In this document: positions 22,104-34,216 of the stretch, piece after piece
Position numbering within the stretch: the stretch's first letter is position 1
Layout: every line of letters begins with the position of its first letter
Origin: Laccaria trichodermophora
Lineage: Eukaryota; Basidiomycota; Agaricomycetes; Agaricales; Hydnangiaceae
Assembly: GCA_018417955.1 (NCBI GenBank)
Contig: JACTVC010000015.1
Location: forward strand, 707,862 to 771,861
DNA: 64,000 bases
Reading direction: 5' to 3'
Position numbers and translations under genes: made by a program
The notes under the pieces: model-generated
Database searches by the model: none
What the model saw: only the letters and a program-made list of their open reading frames with translations
What the model was told of the DNA's origin: nothing

Positions 22104-23716
22104 CTAGCGCTCTAACTTCTGGGAATCAGCGTACGGAGGAGGAATCTCTGTAACAACGGCTGCATCCCGATGTTGAAACGTGGTCTCTCCCTCCCCAGGC
22201 CCCACATCCTCCGCTGTGGCATCCGGCCTCTGTATTGGCTTTGTTTGACTGGATCGGGCATTTGAGTTACTGGCGCCACTACTAGATGGAATGCTAGAGG
22301 GAGATATTGGCTCTGACGACCTCACATCCGAAGCGGTTGTAGGGGAATGCGCATGTTTGGGCAACTTTCCGGTGGGTGGGGGTATTTCTGCAGCTGGCAT
22401 ATGATTTACCGCCTGCCTTTGGCTCTCTTCCTCTATGTGAAATTGTCTAGGTTTAAGAGGGTCTTCTTTTTCCGCCTGCCGCGTCCATCGCTTGCGCATA
22501 TAGAGAACCAATAGAATGCCACCGATGATAGAGACAATCACTATGGGAACCGTGACACCGACAATCACTGGAGTTTTGTTCTTCGGTGTTGCGTTCGCCG
22601 TGGCTGATCCAGTTTTTTGTGAAGCGCCAGTTGTTGTTGACTGAAAAGTTGTCGACGTTGAGTTGTCACTTGAGCTGCTGAGGCCGTTGCAGTCGGTGTT
22701 TGATGAACCTGTCAGTCAAGATGATAAACCGGCGTGTCGTCTTTGTCTGGTGGCCAATCACCTTGAGTAGTTAACATCGGGGTTCCAGTCGCCCACTGCC
22801 CATTACTATCCAAGATACGGTGAGCAAGCGAACGTATCTGATGGACAAGAGAACATACGAATCGCTTGCCGCGGCTACATGACAAGGATAATGAGCAGGC
22901 GATACCATTTAAGGTTTTGAGTGAAACAAACCTATAAGTTGTGCACCTGGCGCAGCCCTATTTACATATGTATAATGATTGTTACCGGAGGGAAGCGTAA
23001 CATTCGTTACAACTCTTGCGCCTGTCGATGCTAGTGTGATTTTATAGGGCGCAACGCCCCCAGTTATTGTTAGCCCCCAATGTTGGCAGGTCGCCAAAGT
23101 TCCCGTTATATTGGAGGTGATTGTGAAGTTTGACGCTGTGGAAGGAGTTACGACGCAATTGGTCGTCTGACCCGCTTTGTAGGTACATATTGAATAAAAG
23201 TGAAATAGATGCATGAACAAATGTGCGCACCAGTAACCTCGTAAAGGTCTGCAGGAATGCCACCCGCGCTACTTTGTGCATCTACCAGGCTTAGCATCAA
23301 TCGAGTCCCTGCGGGCGGCTCAGCATGGCTTCGTTAAAAAGTGGGCAAAGATGCTTACCAACAGGTTGAGTGACTGTCCAGCTGAGAGAGTTGACATCTG
23401 TTCCAACAAAAGTTGTGGTGGGTTTCCCTCCGACAGCGAACGCCATCATAGAATACGGAGGGACTCCGGAGCTATTGCTGAGCGCAGTGTTGAACGGCTT
23501 CACAGTAATCGGTAGTGACACACATGTTGCCAATGACGTGGAGGCAACCTACGGGTCGCAGAAGGGCAATGTTAAGCAAATTGGCGTGACTGCCATGGCT
23601 AATGAACCGTCGGAACGCACACTTGTGTTGAATTGCCATTGAAATTGTGCCCGCGCAGGTGCGAAGATAGCGCCCAAGACACAAAGAGTCGACGGCAGGA
23701 GGACAGAAGAGAGCAT
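22104..23716 (-). CDS. Secreted/type I membrane protein with Ser/Thr stalk, seven exons
   Basis: Start ATG 23716 gives a signal peptide ending ...APARA before QFQWQFNTS. Introns 23549-23620, 23309-23358, 23175-23230, 22875-22931, 22806-22858 and 22709-22761 each have consensus ends and keep frame. The ectodomain carries two similar beta-rich modules (SGVPPYSMMAFAVGG... and GGVAPYKITL...) with Asn glycosylation sites, then SDSNGQWATGTPMLTTQG, a Ser/Thr-rich stalk, one membrane segment (IVGVTVPIVIVSIIGGILLV) and a cytosolic tail starting YMRKRW with Pro/Ser-rich sequence. This is a common agaricomycete architecture, loosely resembling Mid2/Wsc-type wall sensors. The true role is unknown. Confidence 0.85.
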
Positions 23717-25247
23717 CTCTACAGCTCTTTGCGTTTTGACGTCTAGGCGCAGCCGCGCAGGAAAAGGAAGGGAAAACCACATCTTCTTGATTCATCGTTC
23801 CTTAAACGCTTTTGAAAAGGTACCGAAATTCTTGGCGATGTACCTTGTTTAGTCATTATTTTGAAGCACATCGCACATCCTGATTCGCATCTTGAACTGC
23901 TCCGTCAGGCTCGAGGTAGAAACAAACTTACTCGTCAAGATGGACTGGCGAGTAATTTAAGGAGCAACGTTGTCATAGTCAACGAAGGAGGACTTCATGA
24001 GAACGGGGTAATCCGGCCAAGAGCCTCAGGGAGTATCACAAGTAACCTCGGCCTTCGGGCGCAGATCTAGACAGATCATGAGAAAAATGGAGTTCTTCAT
24101 CTGAACAATTTTCCACTGCGAGACCGATCCTTGAACCTCAGTTGAAGAAAACGAAAAAACAAATACTCACTTCGCTCTGCCTGCTATTCGAGCTTGGATT
24201 GACTTCCCTTGCACAGCTGATGAGATTTAAGGAGTGTGATCCACCGTCTGTCAAATACCAATAAACAATTTGCACGTGGAAGGAATAATCATCGGATGCT
24301 CACAACGCTTCATCTAATCGTCAAAAATCGAAAACCCTGAGCTGAGGTAGCCCAATTGACTGGATTGAAAACGCACAAAATCTTCGGCCGGAGTTTGTCC
24401 TTCCGCGAGACCCATAAGTACCATTTCCCCGACGGTGACATTGCGAAGGTGCACCTTGGGCGCAGATGATGCTTCTTGAAGGTATGATGGCAATGTGCTA
24501 CCAGAACCCCAGCGAGCATGGCTGCGTTAAAAGGGGCACCGAAACCATCCTAAAAAGACGAAGTAAAGATCTCAAGATTCAAGAACGTAGGGGACGACGA
24601 AAGAAGATGCGCAGCCGCGACGTCACGGTCACGAGGTCTTGCCAGCATCATGCACGTTCGAATCCGACTCAATGCGAACCTACTCGAGGGGGTGAGGCTC
24701 GAATTCGTGAAAACTTTCGGAATCCATCGGATAGCACGGTGGACATTTAGAGGTGTTGCAAGCTGATTGGCGGTGCTTGACTCGGAGTCCTTCAGAGTTT
24801 GATTTTACAATAAGATGGGCACGCACCTTGTAGAGACTAGAGTCGCAGTGTGGTTGGAAATCTCTTGCAACAAAAATAAAATGGACTTCTTCTATCGTAC
24901 TCAGTACGACGAACACACCGAAAATCTAGACTACCACTACTAGAGGGGTAAACCTAGATTGAAAGCGACAAGATGCGTGGTGGATATATGACCAAAAATA
25001 TATGCAACACTGCGTATGCGACGGTGCCGACAAGGTATAAGTATACTGGAACAGTATATTGAACAAAAGGGAAAGGGGTGCGGAGATCGACCAGCAGATA
25101 CTTGTAACCCCGAAGAAAGCAAGATGATTGTAAAAGGTGATGTTGATGTTTGATCATGCTATGGATGTTGATTGTATTTCAATGTGGATGTTGTGTGGTT
25201 GGCTCCAGTCAGTCAGTCAATGCGTGACGGTGAGCTTAATGTGTACT
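23717..25247. other. Intergenic, no firm gene
   Basis: About 1.5 kb. A - strand stretch near 24300-24540 shows a plausible short coding look (a frame ending SSGFSIFDD after a frame change near 24470), but there is no recognisable family and no confident start. Nothing else is seen. Confidence 0.45.
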
Positions 25248-26100
25248 CTAGATCTCGTCGCAGTAGGGAAGGTCGTCGTCGCCGGCAGCAGGGGCGTTAC
25301 CGCTGGCCGGTGCATGAGTTGGGGTTGGGGAAGGGGAGGCAGCCAACACAGCCGGAGCTGTGGGCTTGGATGTTGCGGGCTTGGTACCAGGCAAGATCGT
25401 AACGGGAGTGGCAGGAGCAGGGGGTGCTTGAACGCCGTTGGCGACGCAAAGAACCTGTGAGACGCAAAAACGTAAGTGTTATGGGCGTCCATGTCAGAGG
25501 AAGCATAGTAGCAGGGGAAAACGAAGACCGCATAGGCACTACATGCAAGTTTGGCCATGCTCGTAACTCGAGAATGGGAAGGCATGCCGAAAGGAAGGAA
25601 GTAAGACTGACCTCGCCAATGTAAACGTTGTCGCATGCCTGATGTATCTGCGGATTGTTGGAAAACAACAAGGTACTGTTCAGACCATGGTTGGTAATGA
25701 TCCTTTCGCAAGTGTCGTCCGCCTGAACTTGATAAGTCTGTGAGCAGTCTTCACCAGTATTTCCCAGGCAAAGGGTTTGGCCCGGCAACAGATTACCGCA
25801 TCCAGGGTCGATGCTCGGGTTGACAACAGCGAGTTGGTACCTGAGCAACGGAAATCAAGTGAGCGTCATGGAAGACTTCCGAAAAGAGAGAACGTCGGGC
25901 TTACGTCGAGACGTTGTTGGCCGCGGAAATCTTGTCACAGTAGTCTCCTTCTTGGACGGTGTAAGTCCTGGCGCAACCCGCGACAGCAGCTGAATGCACA
26001 AATAATGATCAGTCTTAGAAACGACAAATTGTGGAGGAAACCGCGAACATTGGGCAGCGAGGACGGCAACGAAAGCTCCAGCAAAAACTTGAGCGAACAT
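25248..26100 (-). CDS. Secreted protein with two LysM domains
   Basis: Four exons: 26100-26049, 25989-25905, 25840-25612, 25454-25248. The first intron has a weak donor (GTTCGC); the third intron (25455-25611, 157 nt) is unusually long for this window. The protein starts MFAQVFAGAFVAVLAAQSAV (signal peptide). LysM 1 reads RTYTVQEGDYCDKISAANNV to QTLCLG; LysM 2 reads QTYQVQADDTCERIITNHGL to VYIGEVLCV. A Pro/Ala/Thr-rich tail follows, ending DDDLPYCDEI. LysM modules bind chitin or its oligomers. In fungi such free secreted forms may shield the wall or hide chitin fragments, but wall-binding structural roles are as likely. Catalytic domains are absent. Confidence 0.9.
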
Positions 26101-26632
26101 GGTGGCAATGATGTGGGTTGAGATTCGGAGTAAAGAGTGACTTTTAGTAAACGAAAGAATTGTCGTCGAGAAGGACGGCGGTAGGGGTGAGGAGAAGAAG
26201 GGGGAACGAGACTGCGACTTGTACTGACGAGAAAGGGAAAAACAGATGATGGTGAAAGTCGATGTCCGGCTGATTGATATATCAACAAGCAATTCCCACC
26301 CTCCTTGGCAATACGACCTAGAAATTCCAATTTGACAACCATCCCCTTGGCGATGACATCAGTAAACGAGGATAAACTGTATGGACAAGACACGAACAGA
26401 TAAAAGTACAGGCCTTTAAAGAACAAAACCAAGCTAAAATCTCAATATAAAGCCGAATTAAGTCGATGTATGATATTGATGGGGGGAGGGTACAAGGGGG
26501 CACGTAGACTCTTGATATGCTGCGGAACCTTGGCATAGAAATTCTATATTTCCGACTTGCGACAACGTTGCTCTCCAAGACTTCCAAATTTGCCCGACTT
26601 TCTCCCGATGACTGTTTTTAGCTCTTTAGCTC
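26101..26632. other. Promoter-side intergenic region of LysM gene
   Basis: No gene seen. GA-rich tract near 26190-26230 lies upstream of the LysM start. Confidence 0.4.
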
Positions 26633-27547
26633 TCAACTTGCAAGGACTGGCCTGCTGGGCTGAACGTCCAACTCAATAATCCCAGCAGGAACTCGTGGCA
26701 TTTCAAAGATGTCCAGCCACTCCACGGCATGATGTATAGACAGAGGAGCAGTAGGGTTTGTAGCATGTCGACGCTTCCGGAGGTATTGACCTTGGGCAGT
26801 GTCCAGCGATACTAAACTTTTGGGCCCTTGAATGGTTACATGGATCTGAATCGGCTTTAAAAAAGCCAACGAGGGACTACCTTGAGCGAACCGTATTTTT
26901 TGAATAGAACGACGTAAAATGGCAGATTTAATGGCGGAGCAGGAGCGAATAGGAAGCTTCTCCGCTAATGGGGCGTGGTGTGTCGCCACTGTCTTACGCT
27001 GAAGCAACTGATACCTGCATGATTTCAAAAGCCCTTCAACAAATACGTGACAACTCCACTGACTGATCAATCGGAAAAAAATATAACTCATGAAAATTTC
27101 AGACCGCGACTGGAAACGGAAGATCGCAGAGATGGGCCTGGCGTTCAGAACAACGAGGAGCTTTTTCAGCTTGAGTGTCGTCCCAACTGTATAACAAGAA
27201 AAACCTCGAAATTTGAGGCTGGTGCGGCTCCATGCCATCCGGGAAGTGCAGCCCAGGTGGTCTGTGGAAGGGGTCGTCTCACCTGTAATAAACAAATTGC
27301 TTGATTTCGATGACTTGTGAGTAGGGTTGCATCTGCAAGAGCCCCTCGAGATGAGGCGCGATGCCTTGGCTTTCCAGCGCTGATTTGCACATCTTGTGTT
27401 CAGTGATGGGCACAATTCGCTGACGAGGCACCCGCGTTTCTGCATAGTTATGTGTGACTCACTGGAATTGGACATGACCTGCACTTCTGCTAGACTCGGC
27501 TTCATATCGTCATGCCTGTGTTTCAGCAAGGAGAGGTGATCGTCCAT
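26633..27547 (-). CDS. Uncharacterised protein, splicing unresolved
   Basis: The start MDDHLSLLKHRHDDMKP is at 27547 and one frame stays open to 26633, giving 304 residues unspliced. A different frame between about 27430 and 27100 reads more like protein (TRVPRQRIVPITEHKM, CKSALESQGIAPHLEGLLQM, QPYSQVIEIKQFVYY, then WDDTQAEKAPRC). It can be joined with GT...AG introns near 27440-27500 and 27200-27300. The C-terminal part (PTAPLSIHHAVEWLDIFEMP) is probably real. No family recognised; no signal peptide or membrane segment. Confidence 0.5.
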   Translation of the reverse strand: MDDHLSLLKHRHDDMKPSLAEVQVMSNSSESHITMQKRGCLVSELCPSLNTRCANQRWKAKASRLISRGSCRCNPTHKSSKSSNLFITGETTPSTDHLGCTSRMAWSRTSLKFRGFSCYTVGTTLKLKKLLVVLNARPISAIFRFQSRSEIFMSYIFFRLISQWSCHVFVEGLLKSCRYQLLQRKTVATHHAPLAEKLPIRSCSAIKSAILRRSIQKIRFAQGSPSLAFLKPIQIHVTIQGPKSLVSLDTAQGQYLRKRRHATNPTAPLSIHHAVEWLDIFEMPRVPAGIIELDVQPSRPVLAS

Positions 27548-28099
27548 AGCCTGAATGAAAGCTAGGGGGGTGCGGAGAGGGCTGGGGGCAACGCTAGGGT
27601 TCCAAACCAGCTTTGAACTTGAGCTTGAACTTGAACATCGACCTCAGGTTTGGTTTTCGCGCACCACCCGCGCGTGGCCCAGGTTGACTTCGGAAAAAGC
27701 ACTTTCAACGAGAAAAAGAAGACAAGCCAATCATAGCCTTGGAAGAATTTGACGAGAATCGCTGTACAATAGTATAATCTTTCAAGAAATTCGAGTGATC
27801 AGGAGAGCCAAGTGAGGGCGTTGAGTCTTGAGCTTGGAAGATAAAGGCAAGATAAAGGCAAACCTGTTGCGCTGACAAATCATGACCTCCTCACCTCGAG
27901 CTCTTCCGGATGTATACAGATTACTAGTAAATGAGTGTGATTTCAAGGAGTCCTGATAAAATACAAAGTCCATATTTTCATTACAGATAATATTCCAACG
28001 AGTCCAAATATATGCGCGACCGCGCACCATATAAAGTCTTCAATTAGTCCAAAAAAAACATCCCCCCTCTCTTCCCTCTTCCCTCTCGCCTCCCCAACC
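27548..28099. other. Intergenic, no gene seen
   Basis: About 550 bp between two genes on the same strand. Pyrimidine-rich near 28060-28100, immediately past the stop of the next gene. Confidence 0.4.
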
Positions 28100-29478
28100 T
28101 TACCCCCTCCCCATCCCCAACATCGCCATCACCCTCGCCTGCAACCCCGTCTTCGTCAAGCTCACCGTCCTCGGCGCATCTCTTATCCCCGTCCCCGCAT
28201 CCCGATACAACACCCCACCACGCCCACCACTCTCAATCCCAAGACTCACATTCGCCTCCTCCAAGAACTTCACGCCCAAGCGCGACGCTTCTCCATGCTT
28301 AGCAACATGGAATGTTATAGGTATGTTCTGCACCAAGAGCGTAACCGTGTAGTCGTCTAAGAGTACTTGTGAATATGGATGGGGGGGTTGAAGGCCAAGA
28401 GCGAGGAGGGTGGAGGGGGAGATGAGGTTTTGAGGGAGGGAAGTGTCGAGGATGAAATTCGTAACGACCGAACCGTGGTCTGTGTGCGGTTGTAGATGGG
28501 GGTGTTCCAGTTGCCTGGGCCTACGCTCAAGGGGGTGGAGGTGTGATCGGTAAGTGGGTATAGGGTCTGGTATGAAGGTGGAATCCGGACCACGGTGGGC
28601 ATATGCGTCAATTGGTTCCTGCGTTTCCTGTATTGACGTGTGCTGATGGTGATGATCATTCGAAGGAGGAGGGAAGGAAGGCGTGTTCGTCGGAAGTGAT
28701 AACGCCGAGCTCGATTTTGAGTAGTAGCCATTGACAAGTCCAGGTGCCAAGAAGCCTCTGTTCGCAGAAGCAGACTCGGAGAACGAAGGGGTCGACATCC
28801 GCGGTGGGGGCGGTCTCGATGGGGACCTCGACCTGGGCTCATCCAAACTCTGCCTTGGCCTCGGTGGGCCAGGGAACATGTCCACCTCCCTTTCGCCGTG
28901 TTTTTGGTTTGGACGACGTTTGGATTTGGGCACGCCGACGACGAGACGCCATGCTAGCAGGCCTTTGAGTGGACCCGTCGGGATACGCACGCCTGCACAG
29001 GGCAAGCTGTCGATCTCGGTTGTGTGGGGACTGTTGTCGGGCCCTAGAGCATTGGCGAGGTTGAGGGATGTGGATGGTGTGGCCACGGGATCGCACCCCC
29101 GTGAGCCTACTTGATGTTCAATGAGGATAGGATGAGATGACAAGTGCACGCACCAGAGTACGAGGACCTCCTGTCGTATGGATCATACCCCTCCTCCCTG
29201 TCGTCCTTTTCGATCGGTGATGCCTGCTCGCGAGAGTATGGTGGAAGAACTGGGAGAGATTTGTGAAAGAATGTACTTGTTGGAAGGTCGGTCTTGCCGT
29301 TTTCAATGGTGCTCCGCTTCTGATAAGTGTAACCACCAAGTTGGTAATCAGAGAGCGTGAAGGAAGGGGGAGGTGCATCTATGTAGCTCGTGCTTGAGCC
29401 ACTGGAGGATCGGGAAGGTGGCTCAAGCGGAGGATGGTTCATCGAGAAAGAAAATGGAGGAAGGCTTGGTGGGTTCAT
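28100..29478 (-). CDS. Conserved uncharacterised protein with possible aspartyl-protease-like fold
   Basis: Two exons, 29478-29154 and 29106-28100, with a 47-nt intron (GTGCGT...GTAG) that joins SSYSG to SRGCDPVATP. The N-terminal half is Pro/Ser-rich and disordered (MNPPSLPPFSFSMNHPPLEP). The middle has GLLAWRLVVGVPKSKRRPNQ and a Ser/Pro linker. The C-terminal 150 residues are conserved: ERRPRQLEHPHLQP, GSVVTNFILDTSLPQNLISP, a hydrophobic block VTLLVQNIPITFHV, GEASRLGVKFLEEANVSLGI, and the end PRTVSLTKTGLQARVMAMLG. The arrangement recalls a degenerate retropepsin-like fold, without a DTG/DSG catalytic motif. I know the family from other Agaricomycetes only as hypothetical proteins. Confidence 0.85.
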
Positions 29479-29598
29479 TTATCATTTATGAACAGACTTC
29501 GGATGAGTGGGTGGTGATACCAGGGCATTACAGCCTATAACGGCTCAGTACAGCCATCAAGGCATCAAGTTCCAGATGACAACCTTGCGCCGCATTTC

Positions 29599-30470
29599 AG
29601 GACCCCGGGCAATAGCAGAAAATCCCTGGTCCCGATCCGGACAAAAAAAGTGGATTTTAGGTCCAAGAGCTGGGGGCCAATCCGGACAAAAAGCGACAAA
29701 ATTCGAAGTTGCCCAGAGCTTAGAGTCCGGACAACATCGACAAGATGAAAAATGCCCTAAGGCGGGTATCCGGACACAACTATCGTGGCTGAGCGGTCTA
29801 ATGTGTGTTGTCTGCATGTAACGATGATGAGCTACAGTGCCTTGCATAATGCTTTGCAGCGTGAATTTTTTGAAATTGTATTTGGCCGTATTTAAACTGG
29901 TCCTGAGATGTCACATTCAGGCTTATTCCGGACAGGGATCATTTCGTTGGGCCTTAGTTGTGACATATCAGGTTCACTACAAATATAATCAAATACAATT
30001 TGGAAAAATTCATGCTGCAAAGCATTATGCAAGACACTGTAAGTCGTCGAGCTGTGCGATCGAACCCAAGGTAATGCAATTCAACCATAGTAATTTTTGT
30101 GCAATATTCTGTATTCTTTTGCACATTGTGTTATAAAGCTTAGCAAAACACAAAAAGAACTCACAGCAGCCCTGAAACTCTCGAAAAGATGTGGTGGAGG
30201 AGAGGATTTAGTGTTAAAATATACATTTTGCTTGTTGCATACCCATTTTCTACTCCCTGGGAGGCTCTTGACGTCGTTTGAGCCAGCGCTGAGGCCAGAT
30301 CCGCCAATCCGGACATTGCTGGGCGAAAAAATGCCCTGATCTGGGGGTCCGGACAAATTTTTGAAATTGGAGGGGAGGCCAGGTCCCGTCCGGACAAATT
30401 TGGCGCAGAGGCGTCCGGACAAAAACCCAATTTTCGGGATCAGGCCTTTTCTGCTATTGCCCGGGGTCCT
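29599..30470. mobile_element. hAT-type MITE, 872 bp
   Basis: Perfect 24-bp terminal inverted repeats beginning AGGACCCCGGGCAATAGCAG, flanked by an exact 8-bp target duplication CGCATTTC at 29591-29598 and 30471-30478. Both ends carry repeated tccggaca words (29630-29780 and 30300-30425) that look like subterminal transposase-binding sites. There is no coding capacity. A smaller TA-flanked element is nested inside at 29835-30039. Confidence 0.95.
29835..30039. mobile_element. Tc1/mariner-type MITE, 205 bp, nested in the 872-bp MITE
   Basis: The ends are inverted repeats of about 50 bp with few mismatches, beginning CAGTG(C/T)CTTGCATAATGC, flanked by TA at 29833-29834 and 30040-30041. A TA duplication and a CAGTG start are typical of Tc1/mariner elements. 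Non-coding. Confidence 0.9.
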
Positions 30471-30478
30471 CGCATTTC

Positions 30479-33400
30479 CCGTCTCGGCCGGGATTGGCCT
30501 TGTTTATTTTTTTATCTTATCGTTTCCAAGAGGACCGCAGAAGATGATTTATCGTGCGTTGTCATTCGTTTTTCTATCATTGTTCCTTCTCAGCACCCAC
30601 CACCTGCATTTTTTCTCGGAATTATCATAAAGATTGGGGGCGGCGCACAGCCCAAGTGTTTCGTATCCGGATTCCGGATACGTTGAGAGCCCCGTGCCGA
30701 AACTCATTTGCTTGGCATTGGTGAGTGACATCATGATCGCAGCCGTCAGCGCCCCGTTAATAATTCTATAGAGGTGGCTGTATTTCTCAATTTTTGCTCC
30801 TTGTTCCGTTCGGACCTCGTGGTTATCTAATATCCATTTCTGCTGTCAGTGTGGCTGGAGATGCTAGTGAGCGTCCAATTGTCAGCAACGAACAATTCAA
30901 AATGGCTTCAAGCGGCACGTTCCTCATCCTTTGTGGGGCCCACTACACACGCATCCCGGAACTCGAGGGACGCTTCAATACTTTCCAGCCGCTTCGTGCT
31001 AACAAGTTTATTTCCGAGTGGGGGAGCGCTCCATGACTCGTGAAACGAGTCGGTATCTCATATCATTTGCCTAAGGTACCCAAGTTCAAATAAATTTCTC
31101 CAATATTAATTTAACCCCGGTTCGCCAGGATCTTCGTCTATCAGGGTTTCATCGACATGATCAAGTGAACACCCATGTAGGATCACTCAAGGCGGCGTTT
31201 AATGGTAACCATCGCAGGTAGCATGATCAACAGAGGGAACGCCAGATTATTGGGTGTACTCGAGTCCCAGATTGGAGATTCGACCAATTTTGATGGAAGG
31301 ATATTAACGTGGAGCGACTTGAGTTAGAGGACGGGAACTCGTGATGTCGATCGCAAGCATCGCAGAACGAGGTTTTCAAGCCGATCATCAAGATTTGAAG
31401 ATTTAGGTGTTCTTGATTTTAATATCAGCATGGGCAAGGGATCCAAAGGACAGGCGCTGATTTCTGGCGTATAGATTTTGATGAAAAGGTCGAGTAGAAG
31501 TGGAGATTGAAGTCGCTCAACGATACAGCTGACTACAGGCCTAGGCATGGCTAGGCAGGACTTGGTCAGAACCATCACTTTCAGTTGCGTGGTCTGAGTA
31601 TTTCTGCTCTGATATTTGCCAAACTTTAGCCATCGCAAGACAGTCAGCTTTCCAAAGACCGTTCAGTTTGCGCAGTGGGAATGGCGGCGGAGCAACGTAG
31701 CGATGATAGGAGTAGGTTAGGCTGATTTCAAATCGACTCAAGAGAGTCAGGGCGGAAAAAGCAATGCGTCCACCAGCACTGACATATTTTTCCAAGAGTT
31801 CAGGAATATCCATCATACATAGAATGGAGCCGAGGGAAGTTTCATAGCGAGACCGAGCACTAGGACCTGGACCTCTAGCGAAAATCAATTTTCGTTCAGC
31901 TCACGTCCCGCAGTTGTCGGTTGGATTTCAAGATTTTTTCAGTCAGTTTTTTCCTCCTTTGGGGAGAAGGGCCTGAATTTCCGTTGGACCAATCATATCG
32001 GTAGCGTGAAAAGCCCGATATTTTTCTTTGAGACCGCTTTTGGCAGTCATGGCGACTTCGTTTCTTAAATGGCTCTGTATCAGTAAAAATAAAACGTTGA
32101 GAGAGATTATGGCTCACTGAGGTATCCTTTTAGAGGTGAGAAACGGTTATGCATGATGGTTAGGATTAGTTGTTCACTTTCCGCCTCAAACCTTAATCCT
32201 GTTTTGGAAGCATAGCCACCCGCCTTTGTTGATTATTTGGCTTGAGGCTCAATTCGGACGCTGGCGCATACAATGCTCAATGCTCGACGCTGCGGCAACC
32301 TAGTGTGAAGTAGTTTACAAAAGTATATTAAGTCTGATCTAAACACAGGTTGAATGTAATTGAAGGAACAAAAACAAAACAAGAGTAAGTATGACAAATA
32401 ATTTATCTGTAATATGTACCCTCGGCAGGAGCGCGACGGCTAGACAGGCCGCGAAAGCATTGTTAGGGTCAGTTCTGCTGAACCAGCGGTAGGTATAGAG
32501 GTCGTCTCACGGTAATAGGAGCCCCGCTATGGCGGCGCAGGGCAGAAAGGTGGAAGAATTGTCACAGGCGGTTGGGATGTGCCAGAGGCAGGGCAGGTCA
32601 CAGAGCAGAGGTCCCGCGATAGTAGAAGTGCGCCGGCGGTGGAAAACTGAAGGATGTCGCAGAGGCTGTGAGACATGGTCAATGATGCTATGCTCACGGT
32701 TACCTGCAAAGAAGACTCGGGTTGGAGATGCTTATGGGGCAAGAGAGCAGAGCAGGAAGAAGGCGAAGAAGGATGCTGGGATTGAGGATTCCAAGAAAAC
32801 GACCACGTAAGTGTTTCACGCATTCAGAAGATGCACCCCCTCAGACGGCGGCTTCTGAACTTATATCTTCTGCAGTCTTCAATGCCTATCCAGCCAAACT
32901 ACGACGCAAGCAGATGTTAAATTGCCCGCGCCGCCAACTGCCATCTCATTTCATCTGGCCAGAAATTTAGAAGAGTAGAGAGATGTTTAGCAAGTGGGAG
33001 AAGGTGGACACCATGTTGGACCAGCGAGAGAAAACTTGGGCTTGGCGAGACGAGAGGTCCTCGCCGCGATCAGACAGATATTGATTGGCGAGATCGATTC
33101 GAGGGATAAAAGAGAGGGAAAACACGAAAATAAGTGATCCAGCAAGAGCGGGTATAGATATGGGTAGGCGTTATACTATGCGCGTTGAAGGAAAGGACGA
33201 TGTGCGTTTGTGACGCGAGTGGAATTCATCACATGATCGAGCGCCGTTACGCAAACTTTGGCAAAGCAAGGCGGGGTTTATTTTTACAAATCCAAATCCG
33301 GAATAAGGTTTGAGGCGAAATCTCAAAAGTGGTTAGGATTTGGAGAGGAGTTTGTTCATGTTAATCCGAAACAAAGTGGAGACAAACACGAGCATCATGA

Positions 33401-33769
33401 TTGGTCAGCGCTTCTGCGCTCAGTCAAAAACTTTCACGAAATGGTGACGACTCTATGCTCAGTCTGGGCACACACTCCTGATGGCTCCGGGTTATGAACT
33501 TAGAGATAATTTTTGGTACCGTCAGTTCTCTTCAAATGTTTCCAGGAGAATCAAGCGCACATAAAAGTGCAAACGACTTCTGCAGCAGCCAGACTCGATG
33601 CCAAAGCGAACGCTATTTTGACATGTAAGTCTCAATTACCCAAGAACAGAGATGTATTTGAACGATTTGAAGGCAAGGTCCACAAGCACGAACTACACAA
33701 AACACGAAGCGGTGACAAAGACAGATCTGCGTACTAGTATGTAAGTGTCCTGGTTTACGCGCGTGCACA
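30479..33769. other. 3.3-kb gene-poor region
   Basis: No convincing gene. On the - strand, 31090-31890 has stretches rich in Leu and hydrophobic blocks (for example RLQSPLLLDLFIKIYTPEIS) that may be the remains of an F-box/LRR-like protein, but stops and lack of splice support prevent a call. 32390-32930 is GC-rich with unremarkable open frames on both strands. No element ends were recognised. Confidence 0.4.
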
Positions 33770-34216
33770 TTACAAAATCTCAAAGGCAATCCAATTCTGC
33801 ACCTGGCGATATAACTTGAGCTCCGTCTCTGCCCGTGCTACGATCCTGTCGACGAGCTCTTGCACCTCGGCGTGCTTTGGCGGCTCTCCATCTTCTCGTT
33901 TTATGAATGCGGGGCTAGAGACCCGTCGAAGCGCCACTTCAGCTTTGAATTGCTCATGGTAAGCTTCAAGAAGCCTTCCACCCTCCTTCTCGCCGTATAA
34001 GTCAAAGGTAATATTCGGGATCATCAGCCATGACTGACACAGGGTTTAGTCCACCTACGCCACTCGGCCAAAGAAGTAAAAGAAACTTACTAATATGTTG
34101 TAGTCAGTTTGGCGGAAGGTAAAATCCTTGTAGTCCCGGTATAGGACAGAGAGAATAGGTTCGTCAGGTCGGTATGGAGGAGGTGTTGCGGGTGTCAGTG
34201 TGATAGAGGTGAGCAT
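33770..34216 (-). CDS. Small conserved uncharacterised protein, two exons
   Basis: Start ATG 34216 (MLTSITLTPATPPPYRPDEP). A 57-nt intron at 34034-34090 (GTAAGT...GTCAG) joins RQTDYNIL to SWLMIPNITF. Total about 129 residues. The helical, charged C-terminus (LLEAYHEQFKAEVALRR ... VDRIVARAETELKLYRQVQN then W) resembles the product of the gene at 43518-44032, so the window has two members of this family. No domain name known; no signal peptide. Confidence 0.8.

Noticed and set aside
24310..24540. Possible short protein-coding exon on the - strand
   Set aside because: Two competing frames look protein-like, but neither has a start, family or consistent splice site.
24600..24690. Possible tRNA gene (gttcgaatcc B-box-like word at 24658)
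   Set aside because: No A box upstream and the flanking bases do not pair as a T stem or acceptor stem.
27100..27500. Apparent 21- and 23-nt introns in the gene at 26633-27547
   Set aside because: GTGAG...CAG strings at these lengths fit the frame, but normal-length alternatives with other donors or acceptors also fit, so ultra-short introns are not supported.
31324..31890. Leu-rich open frames on the - strand
   Set aside because: Suggestive of an F-box/LRR remnant, but no F-box, no start and no continuous frame.
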